Part shown: piece by piece, positions 1-10,257 of the stretch
Layout of the letters: each line of letters opens with the position of its first letter
How positions within the stretch are numbered: position 1 is the first letter of the stretch
NCBI GenBank assembly: GCA_031415695.1
Contig: JANOSH010000015.1
Span: 1-64,000 of the forward strand
Reading direction: 5' to 3'
Origin: JANOSH01 sp031415695
Lineage (GTDB): Bacteria; Actinomycetota; Acidimicrobiia; Acidimicrobiales; Ilumatobacteraceae
DNA length: 64,000 bases
Notes under the pieces: generated by a model
The model's database searches: none
What the model saw: only the letters and a program-made list of their open reading frames with translations
What the model was told of the DNA's origin: nothing
Translations under genes and position numbers: made by a program

Positions 1-144
1 ACCGGCTCGGCAACCACAACCGGCTCGGCAACCACAACCGGCTCGGCAACCACAACCGGCTCGGCAACCACAACCGGCTCGGCAACCACAACCGGCTCGG
101 CAACCACAACCGGCTCGGCAACCACAACCGGCTCGGCACCAGCA
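1..144. repeat. 18-bp coding minisatellite in the rpsB tail
   Basis: Seven perfect tandem copies of accggctcggcaaccaca occupy 1-126, followed by a degenerate eighth copy at 127-144. The array continues past the left edge of the window. On the coding (minus) strand each unit encodes one hexapeptide of the form E-P-V-V-V-A, so copy-number change keeps the rpsB frame open. Identity between copies is complete even at third codon positions, which points to recent expansion or ongoing homogenisation. Confidence 0.97.
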
Positions 145-1001
145 GCCAAAGGTGCAGCCGGTGCGTTAGTAGCTTCACCCTGGCCGCGAAGGCGGGCTTC
201 ACGTTCGCTTTGCGCCTGAGCAGCTTGGCGACGAGCATCGGCCTGGGCACTGCTGATAGCTGCCTCTTGCTCGGGTGTTCGCACGATGGCCGGCGCAGTC
301 GGGTTGCGGCGCCCGGCCATGTAACGGCCTTCCTCGACAGCATCTGCAATGACTCGGCACATGAGCATTCCGGAACGGATGGCGTCGTCGTTCCCCGGAA
401 TGATGTATTGAATGACGTCGGGATCGCAGTTGGTGTCGACAACGGCCACAACAGGGATGCCGAGTTTGTTGGCCTCGGTGACAGCAATATGCTCTTTCTT
501 GGTGTCGAGGACGAAGATGGCGTCGGGGCGACGGGTCATACCGCGCATTCCGCCAAGGTTTCGCTGGAGCTTGTCGAGCTCGCGAGAAAGCAACAAGGCT
601 TCCTTCTTCGGCATGGCATCGAACTCGCCAGAAACCTTCATGCGCTCGTATTCCTTCATCTTTTCTACGCGCTTGGAGATGGTTTCAAAGTTGGTGACCA
701 TGCCGCCCAGCCAACGCTCGTTGACGTATGGCATTCCGCACTTCTCTGCGTAGCTTTGAATTGGGCCTTGGGCCTGCTTCTTTGTACCGACGAACAGAAT
801 GGACCCACCACCGGCGACAAGGTCACGCACGTACGAGTAGGCCGACTCGACCCGCGTGAGCGTCTGGTTGAGATCGATGATGTAGATGCCGCTTCGCTCA
901 CCCCAGATGAAGCGCTTCATCTTCGGGTTCCAACGACGGGTCTGGTGTCCAAAATGGACACCTGCATCCAGAAGCTGACGCATGGTGATAACTGCGGCCA
1001 T
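1..1001 (-). CDS. rpsB: 30S ribosomal protein S2 (3' end outside window)
   Basis: Small-subunit protein S2, which binds 16S rRNA near the platform together with S1. Reading the minus strand from ATG at 1001 gives MAAVITMRQLLDAGVHFGHQ, then the S2 signatures RRWNPKMKRFIWGERSGIYI, FVGTKKQAQ, NERWLGGMVTNF and PDAIFVLDTKKE. The core ends around residue 240. It is followed by an Ala/Gln/Glu-rich linker and a tail of VVVAEP hexapeptides that runs off the left edge, so at least 333 codons are present against about 230-300 for usual S2. ATG 1001 is preferred over the in-frame ATG at 1010 because AGGAGAGG lies about 9 nt upstream of it. Upstream on the same strand are an M23-domain gene and whiG, the order known from Streptomyces and mycobacteria. 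Identity is certain; only the tail is unusual. Confidence 0.97.
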   Translation of the reverse strand, partial: MAAVITMRQLLDAGVHFGHQTRRWNPKMKRFIWGERSGIYIIDLNQTLTRVESAYSYVRDLVAGGGSILFVGTKKQAQGPIQSYAEKCGMPYVNERWLGGMVTNFETISKRVEKMKEYERMKVSGEFDAMPKKEALLLSRELDKLQRNLGGMRGMTRRPDAIFVLDTKKEHIAVTEANKLGIPVVAVVDTNCDPDVIQYIIPGNDDAIRSGMLMCRVIADAVEEGRYMAGRRNPTAPAIVRTPEQEAAISSAQADARRQAAQAQSEREARLRGQGEATNAPAAPLAAGAEPVVVAEPVVVAEPVVVAEPVVVAEPVVVAEPVVVAEPVVVAEP

Positions 1002-1086
1002 GAAATCCATCCTCTCCTACGGTTCGATAAGTGACACCGCCTCCACGCCGAGTAGGCGACCGTAGGAGAAGCAGTGAGTGTGGGCT

Positions 1087-1108
1087 AGCCGGCCTGTTGT
1101 GGCCAGCT
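1087..1108 (-). terminator. Possible hairpin after the M23 gene
   Basis: AGCCGGCC (1087-1094) and GGCCAGCT (1101-1108) can form an 8-bp stem with one G-U pair and a 6-nt loop. It lies 7 nt past the stop of the M23 gene and upstream of rpsB. No T-run follows on the minus strand, so this is at best a weak or non-canonical terminator. Confidence 0.35.
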
Positions 1109-1115
1109 GGAAAGT

Positions 1116-1592
1116 CTAGCCGCTACCGGCATCGAGGGCGAGCCAGTAGCTTGCCTTCGGCGTCGAAGGAGGGACGAGACGACCTCGCGAGGGTGAAACA
1201 CGACCAATGCCAAACAGCAATTCTGGGTCGAGATACCGAGTTCCTTGCCGAACGCCGAAATGAAACGTACCTGTTGCCGTGCCGAGAGGTGATCCAGCAA
1301 GCACCACTTCAGCGGTCACAACCGAAATTTCGGATAGGTACCCATAGGTAGTGCGCAGACCGTCACGATGGGCAACGACAATAAATTGGTCGCGACCAAC
1401 TCGACCCGCGAACGTAACGACACCCGATGCAGCCGCCCGGACGGTGGTTTCGCTTTCGACGGCGTAGTCGATTCCGCGGTTTCCCGCACAATAAGCGCAA
1501 GAGGGCGGGCGAAAATGGTCTGAAATCGGCGCATCGACGGGCGGCACCAGCGGTCCCAAGACCGCCAAGATCAATCCAACGAACACATGCAT
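1116..1592 (-). CDS. Secreted LytM/M23-domain protein with altered zinc ligands
   Basis: The 158-residue product has an N-terminal hydrophobic signal-like segment (MHVFVGLILAVLGPLVPPVD) and then one LytM/peptidase-M23 beta domain. The active family has H-x(n)-D and H-x-H zinc ligands. Here the first motif reads NRGIDYAV (the His is Asn, the Asp is kept) and the last reads GTFHFGVR (first His of HxH is Thr). It is therefore probably a non-hydrolytic LytM-type scaffold or activator of cell-wall amidases rather than an endopeptidase; that is inference. The ATG at 1592 has GGAGG 7 nt upstream, which fixes the start. It follows the sigma-factor gene by 68 bp and precedes rpsB. An M23 gene beside rpsB is a conserved actinobacterial arrangement. 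Confidence 0.85.
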   Translation of the reverse strand: MHVFVGLILAVLGPLVPPVDAPISDHFRPPSCAYCAGNRGIDYAVESETTVRAAASGVVTFAGRVGRDQFIVVAHRDGLRTTYGYLSEISVVTAEVVLAGSPLGTATGTFHFGVRQGTRYLDPELLFGIGRVSPSRGRLVPPSTPKASYWLALDAGSG

Positions 1593-1660
1593 GTGACTAC
1601 CTCCAGAGTGCAACAGGAGGACGGCGACGGTGCCGACGAGAGGAAAACGGTGCGACGTCG

Positions 1661-2443
1661 TTAGTCGTCGACGAGAGCGGTGAGTCGGGCTCGAAGATGG
1701 AGGACCGCTCGGGCGTGAATCTGACAAACACGGCTCTCGGAGACACCGAGCACTTCGCCAATGTCGGCCATATTCAGATTTTCGAAGTAGTAGAGCCTTA
1801 AGACGTGGCGCTCCCGTTCGGGAAGTGCAGCAATGCCCAACAACAGACCTTCTCGACCTTCCTCAGCTTCAAGCCCGTCGCCGGGCGCCGCTCCACGGTC
1901 GGCCAGCGTCGCCGCCGGGGCGACTCGCTCATTGTTCTCGTCGGTGAAGGCACCATCGAGTGCAACGATGCCCGACTGGGCAATTTGGGTGAGGGTGAGG
2001 GTGAGCTGACGGACGGAGATACCCACTTCATGGGCCAACTCGGCATCGGTGGGCGCCCGATGTTGGCTGGCCTCGTGGCGCTGATAGGCCCGTTCAATCT
2101 CGCGAGCCCGGCTTCGAAGGATGCGAGGAACCCAGTCGAGCGAACGAAGCCCATCGACAATTGAACCTCGAATTCGAACCATTGCATAGCTTTCGAAGCG
2201 ATAGCCCCGCTCGGGCTGGAACTTCTCGATGGCGTCGATGAGACCAAATACTCCGTAGCTCACCAGATCGGCCGAGTCGACCGACCGTGGCAACCCGCTA
2301 GCGACACGCCCAGCGACGTATTTCACCAAGGGCGAATAGCGAAGAATAAGTTCGTCACGCGCTGATCGAGACTCGTTCTCGCCGCGCGCGTCCTGATAGC
2401 GGATCCATGCCAGCTCGTCGGGATTGCGAACTACCTCAGCCAT
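1661..2443 (-). CDS. whiG: RNA polymerase sigma factor, WhiG/FliA (sigma-28) type
   Basis: A 260-residue group 3 sigma factor. Region 2 is at about residues 25-110 (DELILRYSPLVKYVAGRVA, DLVSYGVFGLIDAIEKFQP, YAMVRIRGSIVDGLRSLDWV). Region 3 follows (APTDAELAHEVGISVRQL). Region 4 carries the -35-binding HTH near the C-terminus (LPERERHVLRLYYFENLNMADIGEVLGVSESRVCQIHARA). The motif GSIVDGLRSLDWVPR is typical of FliA/WhiG. In Streptomyces whiG lies next to rpsB, as here, and controls sporulation; in motile bacteria this class drives flagellar genes. No flagellar gene is visible in the window, so which programme it controls is unknown. It starts 10 bp after xerC, so the two are probably co-transcribed. 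Confidence 0.92.
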   Translation of the reverse strand: MAEVVRNPDELAWIRYQDARGENESRSARDELILRYSPLVKYVAGRVASGLPRSVDSADLVSYGVFGLIDAIEKFQPERGYRFESYAMVRIRGSIVDGLRSLDWVPRILRSRAREIERAYQRHEASQHRAPTDAELAHEVGISVRQLTLTLTQIAQSGIVALDGAFTDENNERVAPAATLADRGAAPGDGLEAEEGREGLLLGIAALPERERHVLRLYYFENLNMADIGEVLGVSESRVCQIHARAVLHLRARLTALVDD

Positions 2444-2453
2444 TAGCGCCCGC

Positions 2454-3332
2454 TCACGCCCTCGGGTGGGACCGCTCGTAGACAGCGCGCAGGCGTTCTT
2501 TGGACACGTGGGTATAGATCTGGGTAGTGGCCAGATCGGCGTGTCCGAGGAGTTCTTGCACCGTTCGTAGATCGGCACCACCGTCGAGAAGATGAGTTGC
2601 AAAGCTGTGCCGCAATGCATGAGGGTGCGTTGGCACCGGAGATCGACGGTCCACGATTCGACGCACGTCACGAGTACCAAGCCGACCGCCACGTGAGTTG
2701 AGGAATACCGCTGCTGCCGATTCGCTCGTTGCCAGGTGCGCGCGGCCGTGCGTGAGCCAGGCCTCCAAGGCCTGACCCGCCGCCGTTCCATACGGGACTC
2801 GGCGTTGCTTTGCGCCTTTGCCCCAGACGGTGACAATCCGCGCCCTTGGGTCGAGGCCATCGAGGTTGAGCCCGCACAACTCGCTGACCCGAAGGCCCGC
2901 GCCATACAGCAGTTCGAGAACCGCATCGTCACGCTGGCGAAGCTGCGGAGGCTGTCGATCGTCACTAGGTGCCGGCTGTTCGAGCAGGGCATCGAGGTCC
3001 GACGCTCGCAGTACTTGGGGGAGCTTACCGCCCGACGACGGTGCCGAAAGCCCGATCGAAGGATCGATGTCGATGACGCCAGTTCGCTTAAGCCACCCAA
3101 AGTACCGCCGTAGCGATGACGCCTTCCGGGCCACCGACTTGCGGGCATATGTTCTTGTAGACAGATACGCAAGGTAGCGACGCAACACCAATCGGGTAAC
3201 CCGGCCGGGGTCGTCGACCAGACCGCGCTGCGCCCACGCTGCAAACGCGTTGATATCGACCAGGTACGCACGGATCGTGTTATCGGACACGCCCGTAAGG
3301 GACTGCTCGAAGTCGTCGAGCCGCCAAGCCAT
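2454..3332 (-). CDS. xerC: Tyrosine recombinase XerC
   Basis: A 292-residue site-specific recombinase that, with XerD, resolves chromosome dimers at dif. The N-terminal core-binding domain spans about residues 1-85 (SDNTIRAYLVDINAFAAWAQ). The catalytic domain shows the first Arg in YGAGLRVSELCGL, the Lys in VWGKGAKQRRVP, HALRHSFATHLL (His and second Arg), LGHADLATTQIYTH (His) and the Tyr nucleophile in IYTHVS. Length is normal for XerC. It lies 4 bp after dprA and 10 bp before whiG in a tight minus-strand run. The xerC-dprA-comM neighbourhood is common in actinobacteria and supports a housekeeping Xer rather than a mobile-element integrase. Confidence 0.93.
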   Translation of the reverse strand: MAWRLDDFEQSLTGVSDNTIRAYLVDINAFAAWAQRGLVDDPGRVTRLVLRRYLAYLSTRTYARKSVARKASSLRRYFGWLKRTGVIDIDPSIGLSAPSSGGKLPQVLRASDLDALLEQPAPSDDRQPPQLRQRDDAVLELLYGAGLRVSELCGLNLDGLDPRARIVTVWGKGAKQRRVPYGTAAGQALEAWLTHGRAHLATSESAAAVFLNSRGGRLGTRDVRRIVDRRSPVPTHPHALRHSFATHLLDGGADLRTVQELLGHADLATTQIYTHVSKERLRAVYERSHPRA

Positions 3333-3336
3333 AGCG

Positions 3337-4467
3337 TCACGGTACCGCCCGCCGCACGCTAGCGGGGTGAACCAGTTCGAAAAGTCCTCCCGTTCGAACC
3401 AGCCACCCGGCCATTTCCAGATGGCCGACGACGAGGGCTACTTCAGCCAGCGAACATTTGGTCAATGCAACAAGCTCGTCGAGCGATCGTGCCGCGCCGT
3501 CGAAATGACCAAGCAACTCGACACCCATACCCGAGGGGCGAGGCCGAGGGTCGCGAACGCTCGGCAGGGCCAACGTGTCGAGGCCAATCATGGCCAAGAC
3601 ATCTTCGATGCTTGTTACCGCTGTCGCACCTTCGGCGATGAGCATATTGGTCCCGACAGCGGCAGGATTGCGAATAGAACCAGGAACGACCAGCACTAAC
3701 CGCTGCCGCGCGAGGGCCTCGTCGGCAGTGAGCAGGGAACCCCCGCGTTCCCGACTTTCAACTACGACCACAGCTTCGGCCAACGTGGCAATGATGCGGT
3801 TGCGGGCCGGGAACCTGTAAGGCAGCGGAGCGATGCCGGGAGGAACCTCAGACATCAAGAGACCCCGTTCGGCAACCTGCCACCAGAGGTCGTTGTGGGC
3901 CTTGGGATACACCACGTCGAGCCCGCAGCCAACGACGCCGATTGCTCTGCCGGGGCTCACCCGCAACGCGCCTCGGTGGGCCGCACCGTCGATACCTAGC
4001 GCCAAGCCGGAGACGACTGCGACATCATGTCGAGCCAATACCTCGCCGAACTCAGTGGCAATACCCCGGCCGCTAGCTGTGGCGCGGCGAGTGCCAACAA
4101 TTGCCACGGTGCGGTGGGACACAAGGTCGAGTGACCCGAGGCAGAACAGGACCGCTGGACCAAATGGGTCGGCCGCAAGTGCTGCTGGATAGGCCGGGTC
4201 GTTGCGAAGCAACACCCGAATACCTAGCTGCATGCAACGGTCCCAGAGACGCTCGGGATCTACACGCCGCGCCTGTTCTTGCAGGGAGTGCGTGACGGGT
4301 AGCTTGTTTCGCCCTATCCCGGCGACGAGTTCCACGCCGCGCTCGGCTGCGCGCCACGCGTCCTCGGGTGGCATGCGATTGAGCACCGCCAATAGACGAA
4401 GCGGCGTGAAATGCGGCAGAGCAGCCAACGCCGTTGCCCAGGCCTCGACAGGAAGCTGCGGGCTCAT
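3337..4467 (-). CDS. dprA: DNA-processing protein DprA
   Basis: A 376-residue DprA/Smf protein that loads RecA onto incoming single-stranded DNA during transformation. It has an N-terminal SAM-like region (LAALPHFTPLRLLAVLNRMP). The Rossmann core runs from about residue 90 to 290, with VAIVGTRRATASGRGIA, VVSGLALGIDGAAHRGAL, GCGLDVVYPKAHNDLW, PARNRIIATLAEAVVVVE and GSLLTADEALARQRLVLVVP. A C-terminal winged-helix region follows (ALTKCSLAEVALVVGHLEMA). The start overlaps the comM stop by 4 bp, implying translational coupling. Together with comM this suggests DNA uptake or recombination capacity, although no ComEC or pilus genes are in the window. Confidence 0.95.
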   Translation of the reverse strand: MSPQLPVEAWATALAALPHFTPLRLLAVLNRMPPEDAWRAAERGVELVAGIGRNKLPVTHSLQEQARRVDPERLWDRCMQLGIRVLLRNDPAYPAALAADPFGPAVLFCLGSLDLVSHRTVAIVGTRRATASGRGIATEFGEVLARHDVAVVSGLALGIDGAAHRGALRVSPGRAIGVVGCGLDVVYPKAHNDLWWQVAERGLLMSEVPPGIAPLPYRFPARNRIIATLAEAVVVVESRERGGSLLTADEALARQRLVLVVPGSIRNPAAVGTNMLIAEGATAVTSIEDVLAMIGLDTLALPSVRDPRPRPSGMGVELLGHFDGAARSLDELVALTKCSLAEVALVVGHLEMAGWLVRTGGLFELVHPASVRRAVP

Positions 4468-5972
4468 GCCGCTGATACCAACGGGGCCACGTCGATACGC
4501 ATCGCTAGCGCCGAAGCAACGGCTTGTTCCGATAATGCGCCTTGGACACCCATTCGGTCGTCAATGGTGCGGGCCACGCGACGGATGCGTTGCACACCAC
4601 GGCCAGATAGCCGACCGATCTCGATGGCATGACGTACCATTGCGAGCGCATTGGGCGACAAGGTGGCCCATCTGTCCAGATCGCTCGACGAAAGGCGGGC
4701 GTTGCTCGGCACCCCTCGTTGTAGCGCCAGAGTCCGAACGGCCTGAACACGTTGAGCAATGCTGGCCGAGGACTCGGCCGGCTCAGAACTGAGAAGGTCG
4801 TCGGAGCCAACGGCGGTGACGTGAATGCGAAGATCGAACCGGTCGAGCAGCGGCCCAGACAGTCGACGAAGAAACCGCTGTCGGACCGCCCCTTCGCAAC
4901 GGCACGCGCCCGGAGCAGCGCCCAGTCCGCAGGGACATGGATTCGTGGCACCCACCAGCAGGAACTGGGCCGGGAACTCGACCGAGGCACGGGCGCGGGT
5001 GACCCGTACGACGCCTTCTTCGAGGGGCTGACGCAAACCGTCGAGCACCGACACAGGAAACTCCGACATTTCGTCTAGGAACAACACCCCTCCGCTCGCC
5101 AACGACACCTCGCCTGGTCGCATTGCGGCAGTTCCGCCCCCGACCATCGACACCAACGACGCAGTGTGGTGAGGCGCTCTAAAGGGCGGCCGGGTCACCA
5201 GCCCCGACGGCGGCAGAGTTACTCCGGCCGCAGAGTGTGTCATGGTTGCCACCAAGGCCTCGGCCTGGTCGAGATCGGGCAGCAGACCCGAAAGCCGCTC
5301 AGCCAGCATTGTCTTGCCGCACCCGGGCGAGCCAACAAGCAACAGGTGATGCCCGCCCGCGGCGGCGAGCTCCACAGCAAGCCTGGCGAGACCTTGGCCA
5401 CGGACCTCGGACATATCGCCACGGCTTGCGACTGGAACGCGACACGCAATTGCTGGCGGATCCGGCCATGGCAACTGCTTTCGCAACACCGCCACGAGTT
5501 CGGCCAAGTCACGCGCCGAACGCCACGCAGGTGTGACGGCGTTAGCCTCAGCTTCGCACCCACGCGGGACAACGGCCGTCAACTCGCGTAGGGCACCGAC
5601 CAGTGGCACTATTCCAGGCAGCCGGCGCACAGTTCCGTCCAGGCCCAGTTCGCCGACAAAACCGAACTCAGCAAGCGCAGCCTGTGGCAGTTCGCCGGAA
5701 GCGACAAGGACCCCAAGGGCGATAGCTAAATCGAGCGATGAGCCGCCTTTGCGTTGCATCGACGGAGCAAGGTTGACCGTGATGCGCTTTTGTGGCCAAG
5801 GCAACGAGCTCGACAGCAACGCGGCACGGACTCGATCACGCGACTCTCGGCATGCCTCGTCGGGCAAACCCACAATGGCGAAAGCTGGAAGCCCCGTGGA
5901 AACGTGTACCTCGACGGTGACAGGCTGACCGTGTGCACCAAGAACAGTTGCGGACGAAACAGCTGCGAACAT
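4464..5972 (-). CDS. comM: Mg-chelatase-like AAA ATPase ComM (YifB)
   Basis: A 502-residue ComM/YifB helicase, which promotes branch migration during natural transformation. It has an N-terminal Lon-like domain (GLPAFAIVGLPDEACRESRDR, VNLAPSMQRKGGSSLDLAIAL). The Mg-chelatase AAA+ core has Walker A GSPGCGKTMLAERL and Walker B GGVLFLDEMSEF, and the sensor segment reads GATNPCPCGLGAAPGACRC. A C-terminal Mg_chelatase_C helical domain contains RGVQRIRRVARTIDDRMG. The second ATG (5972) is chosen because GGAGG sits 8 nt upstream; the first ATG (5978) would leave only 2 nt. It is the first gene of the comM-dprA-xerC-whiG-M23 run. Confidence 0.94.
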   Translation of the reverse strand: MFAAVSSATVLGAHGQPVTVEVHVSTGLPAFAIVGLPDEACRESRDRVRAALLSSSLPWPQKRITVNLAPSMQRKGGSSLDLAIALGVLVASGELPQAALAEFGFVGELGLDGTVRRLPGIVPLVGALRELTAVVPRGCEAEANAVTPAWRSARDLAELVAVLRKQLPWPDPPAIACRVPVASRGDMSEVRGQGLARLAVELAAAGGHHLLLVGSPGCGKTMLAERLSGLLPDLDQAEALVATMTHSAAGVTLPPSGLVTRPPFRAPHHTASLVSMVGGGTAAMRPGEVSLASGGVLFLDEMSEFPVSVLDGLRQPLEEGVVRVTRARASVEFPAQFLLVGATNPCPCGLGAAPGACRCEGAVRQRFLRRLSGPLLDRFDLRIHVTAVGSDDLLSSEPAESSASIAQRVQAVRTLALQRGVPSNARLSSSDLDRWATLSPNALAMVRHAIEIGRLSGRGVQRIRRVARTIDDRMGVQGALSEQAVASALAMRIDVAPLVSAA

Positions 5973-6111
5973 GAGCATCGCCTCCTACGACCCAACGGCC
6001 GGATGTGTCGACATGATGCCGACGTTGGAGGAGGGATGCGTCCCTCGATTCACAACACACTATCAGGGGGGTGCGCGATGATTAGGCCGCACCAATGCCA
6101 GACTCTTGGCT

Positions 6112-6483
6112 GTGCGCCGTGCCTGTACTGTCCTCGTCTTGGTTGTTGTGTCGTGCTCAAGCAGCACAACCCGCAGCCAGGCTGGGTTTTGCAAACAACT
6201 CACCGCAGATCGAGATCTTTTGATCGCCCCGATCACCCAGCCGGCCACAGTTGCTCCGCTACTGGCCCGATACGAACGGCTCGACTTGCTCGCGCCGGAG
6301 GCCATAAGCGACGAATGGCATGAGCTGACAGTCCTGATCCAAACGGTGGCAGCCAGCGATGTTCGGTTGCCCGGAAAGCAGGCCGACCTTGTGCAGTTGG
6401 CGTACACCACCGACCGCGCTATTCAAGCAATTGTGTCCTACGGCCGTGACGTGTGCGACGTTGAACTGAGCGTGAAGGCGTAG
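6112..6483 (+). CDS. Small predicted lipoprotein
   Basis: The gene encodes about 123 residues. From GTG at 6112 the product begins MRRACTVLVLVVVSCSSS: a basic n-region, a hydrophobic core and a lipobox-like VVSC with Cys near residue 15. The mature part is mostly helical (LLARYERLDLLAPEAI, WHELTVLIQTVAASD) with two further Cys (GFCKQ and DVCDVEL) that could form a disulfide. No family is recognised. It lies alone between divergent comM and convergent clpP. An in-frame TTG at 6106 is an alternative start. No clear ribosome site is visible; a weak -10-like CAGACT lies 7 nt upstream of the GTG. Confidence 0.6.
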   Translation: MRRACTVLVLVVVSCSSSTTRSQAGFCKQLTADRDLLIAPITQPATVAPLLARYERLDLLAPEAISDEWHELTVLIQTVAASDVRLPGKQADLVQLAYTTDRAIQAIVSYGRDVCDVELSVKA

Positions 6484-6506
6484 CGGGCATTCAGCCACGT
6501 TGTGGT

Positions 6507-7118
6507 CTAGATGTCGCCCCGCTTGCGCAGCACCTTGTCAATTTGGCCATATTCGCGAGCCTGATCGGCAGTGAACCACCGGTCACGATCGCTGTCGGCA
6601 GTGATCTGGTCGAGGCTCTGGCCAGTGTGGAACGCAGTCTGCTCGGCGAGCTGACGCTTCAAGAAAACCAATTGCTCGGCCTGAATAGCAATGTCGGCCG
6701 CTTGTCCACGAAGCCCAGCTGACGGCTGGTGCATCATGATTCGAGCGTTGGGTAGGGCGTAACGCTTGCCAGGAGCACCCGCACAGAGCAAGAACTGCCC
6801 CATCGACGCCGCGAGCCCGAGAGCGATTGTGGCTACGTCGCAGGACACAAATTGCATGGTGTCGTAGATAGCCATGCCTGCCGTAACACTGCCACCCGGC
6901 GAGTTAATATAGAGCCAGATGTCGGCCGTAGGGTCTTCGCTCTCGAGAAAGAGCAGCTGTGCACAGAGCGCGTTTGCAATGTCGTCGTCGACCTCGGTTC
7001 CAAGCATTACAACGCGGCTCTTGAGTAGCCGGTTGAACACTTCGCTGCGACCGTCGCCGGATCCGGCGTCGCCACGTACATCTGGGAACTGGGCATCAAA
7101 GAACACTGGGCTCGACAT
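6507..7118 (-). CDS. clpP: ATP-dependent Clp protease proteolytic subunit
   Basis: A 203-residue serine protease of the ClpP tetradecamer. Visible features are YINSPGGSVTAGMAIYDTMQ (oxyanion loop), the nucleophile Ser in LGLAASMGQFLL, the catalytic His in ARIMMHQPSAGL and the Asp in the DSDRDRWFTADQA region. The C-terminal YGQIDKVLRKR is typical. ATG 7118 is preferred because the upstream in-frame start at 7127 is a TTG. No clear Shine-Dalgarno is visible. The gene stands alone, without tig or clpX beside it. The oxyanion and nucleophile segments are close to consensus, so it should be catalytic. Actinobacteria often carry two ClpP paralogues that form mixed rings; no second one is in the window. 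Confidence 0.95.
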   Translation of the reverse strand: MSSPVFFDAQFPDVRGDAGSGDGRSEVFNRLLKSRVVMLGTEVDDDIANALCAQLLFLESEDPTADIWLYINSPGGSVTAGMAIYDTMQFVSCDVATIALGLAASMGQFLLCAGAPGKRYALPNARIMMHQPSAGLRGQAADIAIQAEQLVFLKRQLAEQTAFHTGQSLDQITADSDRDRWFTADQAREYGQIDKVLRKRGDI

Positions 7119-7366
7119 GAGATTCAAGGCTATCGGGAACGCGCCCCAAACTGCTGGCTTGCTGCTTGTTGCCGCTCAGGGCCGACGACCTCACCCCTGA
7201 CATCGTCGAACCCTGAGCGACCATCCCGGCAACGACAGGCTCTTTCCGCCAGATGCCAGCCGTCGCCGTTTGGGACACCCTCACCATTTCAGCCACGCGG
7301 TGAGTGCTCAATGAGGCGTTCGACCCGCCGCATCGATCAGCCCCCGAATTCAACCGCTACTGGAAG

Positions 7367-8652
7367 TTAGGGAACCGCCGTGCGCCGGATTCCTGACAGT
7401 ACGAGCAAGATCCGCTCATCGTCATCGACGGCCGTCCGTTGAGTCAGTAGTCCCGCCAATCCGGCCGTGCCGGTGTGGTCAGCGTCGATCGATGTGTGCA
7501 CTGTCACCAGCGTGTTCGCCGACAGCACATCGCTTTCTGGTGAGACAACTGGGCCACCGCCGGTTCGGGCCATCACATCAACGGCACCGACCCAGTCGTA
7601 GGTCTCGTCGTCGAGTATGCCCCTGGCGGCGCTGGCCGGCTCGACTTCCCACGGCCACATGCAAGCATCCCAATGGTGTGGGGCGCGTTCGATTCCCAAC
7701 GCGACGGCAGCGCGCCAAGCCCGATCGAGCGGAGCACATCCTGCAGTCTGTACTGCCATGACCTTTGGTGCAGCGTCGCCGAGCCCCTCGATGAGGCCAT
7801 CGCCCATACCGGTAACAAGCGCTCCCCCGCCCACCTGCACATACACGCGATCGAGTCCGATATTCGCGGCCTGCGCTGCAACCTCCCAGCCGATGGTGCG
7901 GCCTCCATCGAGCGCGAGCGCATTCTCGGGACCTTGGACGCCGAAGGGAATGCTGCCTTGAGCTATCTGTTCGCGGAACCGATGGAGACACGGGTCGCCG
8001 GCCTGGTCGTCGGAACGACGCGGGCACAAAACGACGGTGGCGGCAAGGCGTTTGAGAAGGTTGACCACGTGAGCGTTAGCGGAAGGAGGCACAAACACGT
8101 CGAGCGGCCACCGGGCGGCGGCGGCGAGTGTGGCTGCAGCCAGCGCTGCATTGCCACACGAGGCGATGGCCAAGCGCGGCCTGGGACTCGGTGGGATCAG
8201 GCCCAGCAGGTTGCATATCTCGAGGTGCAGCAGGATCGACATGAGGTGGCGGGCTTTGTGGCTTCCGGAAACGTTCCCGGTCTCGTCTTTAATCCACACA
8301 CCCCCCGATTGGTCAAAGCCAAGTTGGTCCGACAACGCACCCGCTCGGTGTAAGGGAGTGACTCGAAAGCCGGTTCCATCAACCTCCGCGATTCGGCTGT
8401 CGAGGTCGCGTGCGAGAGCGGTGCATGCCTCTGCGGTCAGACCATGGGAACGCGCGAAAGCGTGCCATGCCATGGAGGGTGCCGCCCACACAAACGGATT
8501 GGTTTCGGTAGTGAGCGCCGGTGGGGGGCGCGTCGTGCTCACGAGGCGTAATACATGAGCGCGATCAGTAGAGGTGCTGTTGGGGCAACGCCAAGGCGAT
8601 GGGGTTGCGACGTCGACCGACTGGCCGCACGTTGCACAGGCCCACCCTGCAA

Positions 8653-8656
<4 letters not shown>
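7367..8656 (-). CDS. Threonine-synthase-like PLP enzyme
   Basis: A 429-residue fold-type II PLP enzyme related to threonine synthase. The N-terminus is a zinc-ribbon-like element (WACATCGQ followed by WRCPNS), as in archaeal/actinobacterial threonine synthases. The Schiff-base lysine is in NVSGSHKARHL (about residue 130). The Asn/Gly-rich phosphate loop region reads IASCGNAALAAATLAA, and a further glycine-rich loop is VYVQVGGGALVTGM. GTG at 8656 overlaps the stop of the upstream gene as GTGA, so the two are translationally coupled; longer upstream readings lie inside that gene. No homoserine kinase or dehydrogenase gene is adjacent, so the substrate is uncertain. Threonine synthase, diaminopropionate lyase or another beta-replacing enzyme are all possible. 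Confidence 0.75.
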
Positions 8657-10194
<1,538 letters not shown>

Positions 10195-10257
10195 CTTTAC
10201 AGTTTGTCAAAGTTGACGGGGGAAAGGAACTCCATTCGTCGTCTACAGTGGAACCCC

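Noticed and set aside
1..144. CRISPR array at the left edge
   Set aside because: The 18-bp units are contiguous with no spacers and encode an in-frame hexapeptide of S2.
210..1034. Plus-strand open frame of 274 codons across rpsB
   Set aside because: It is antisense to the ribosomal protein S2 gene and has no domain similarity.
2736..3113. Plus-strand frames inside xerC
   Set aside because: They are antisense to conserved catalytic motifs of XerC and have no start signals.
7128..7366. Possible short gene between clpP and the threonine-synthase-like gene
   Set aside because: An 85-codon minus-strand frame exists but overlaps the clpP start and has no ribosome site or recognisable pattern.
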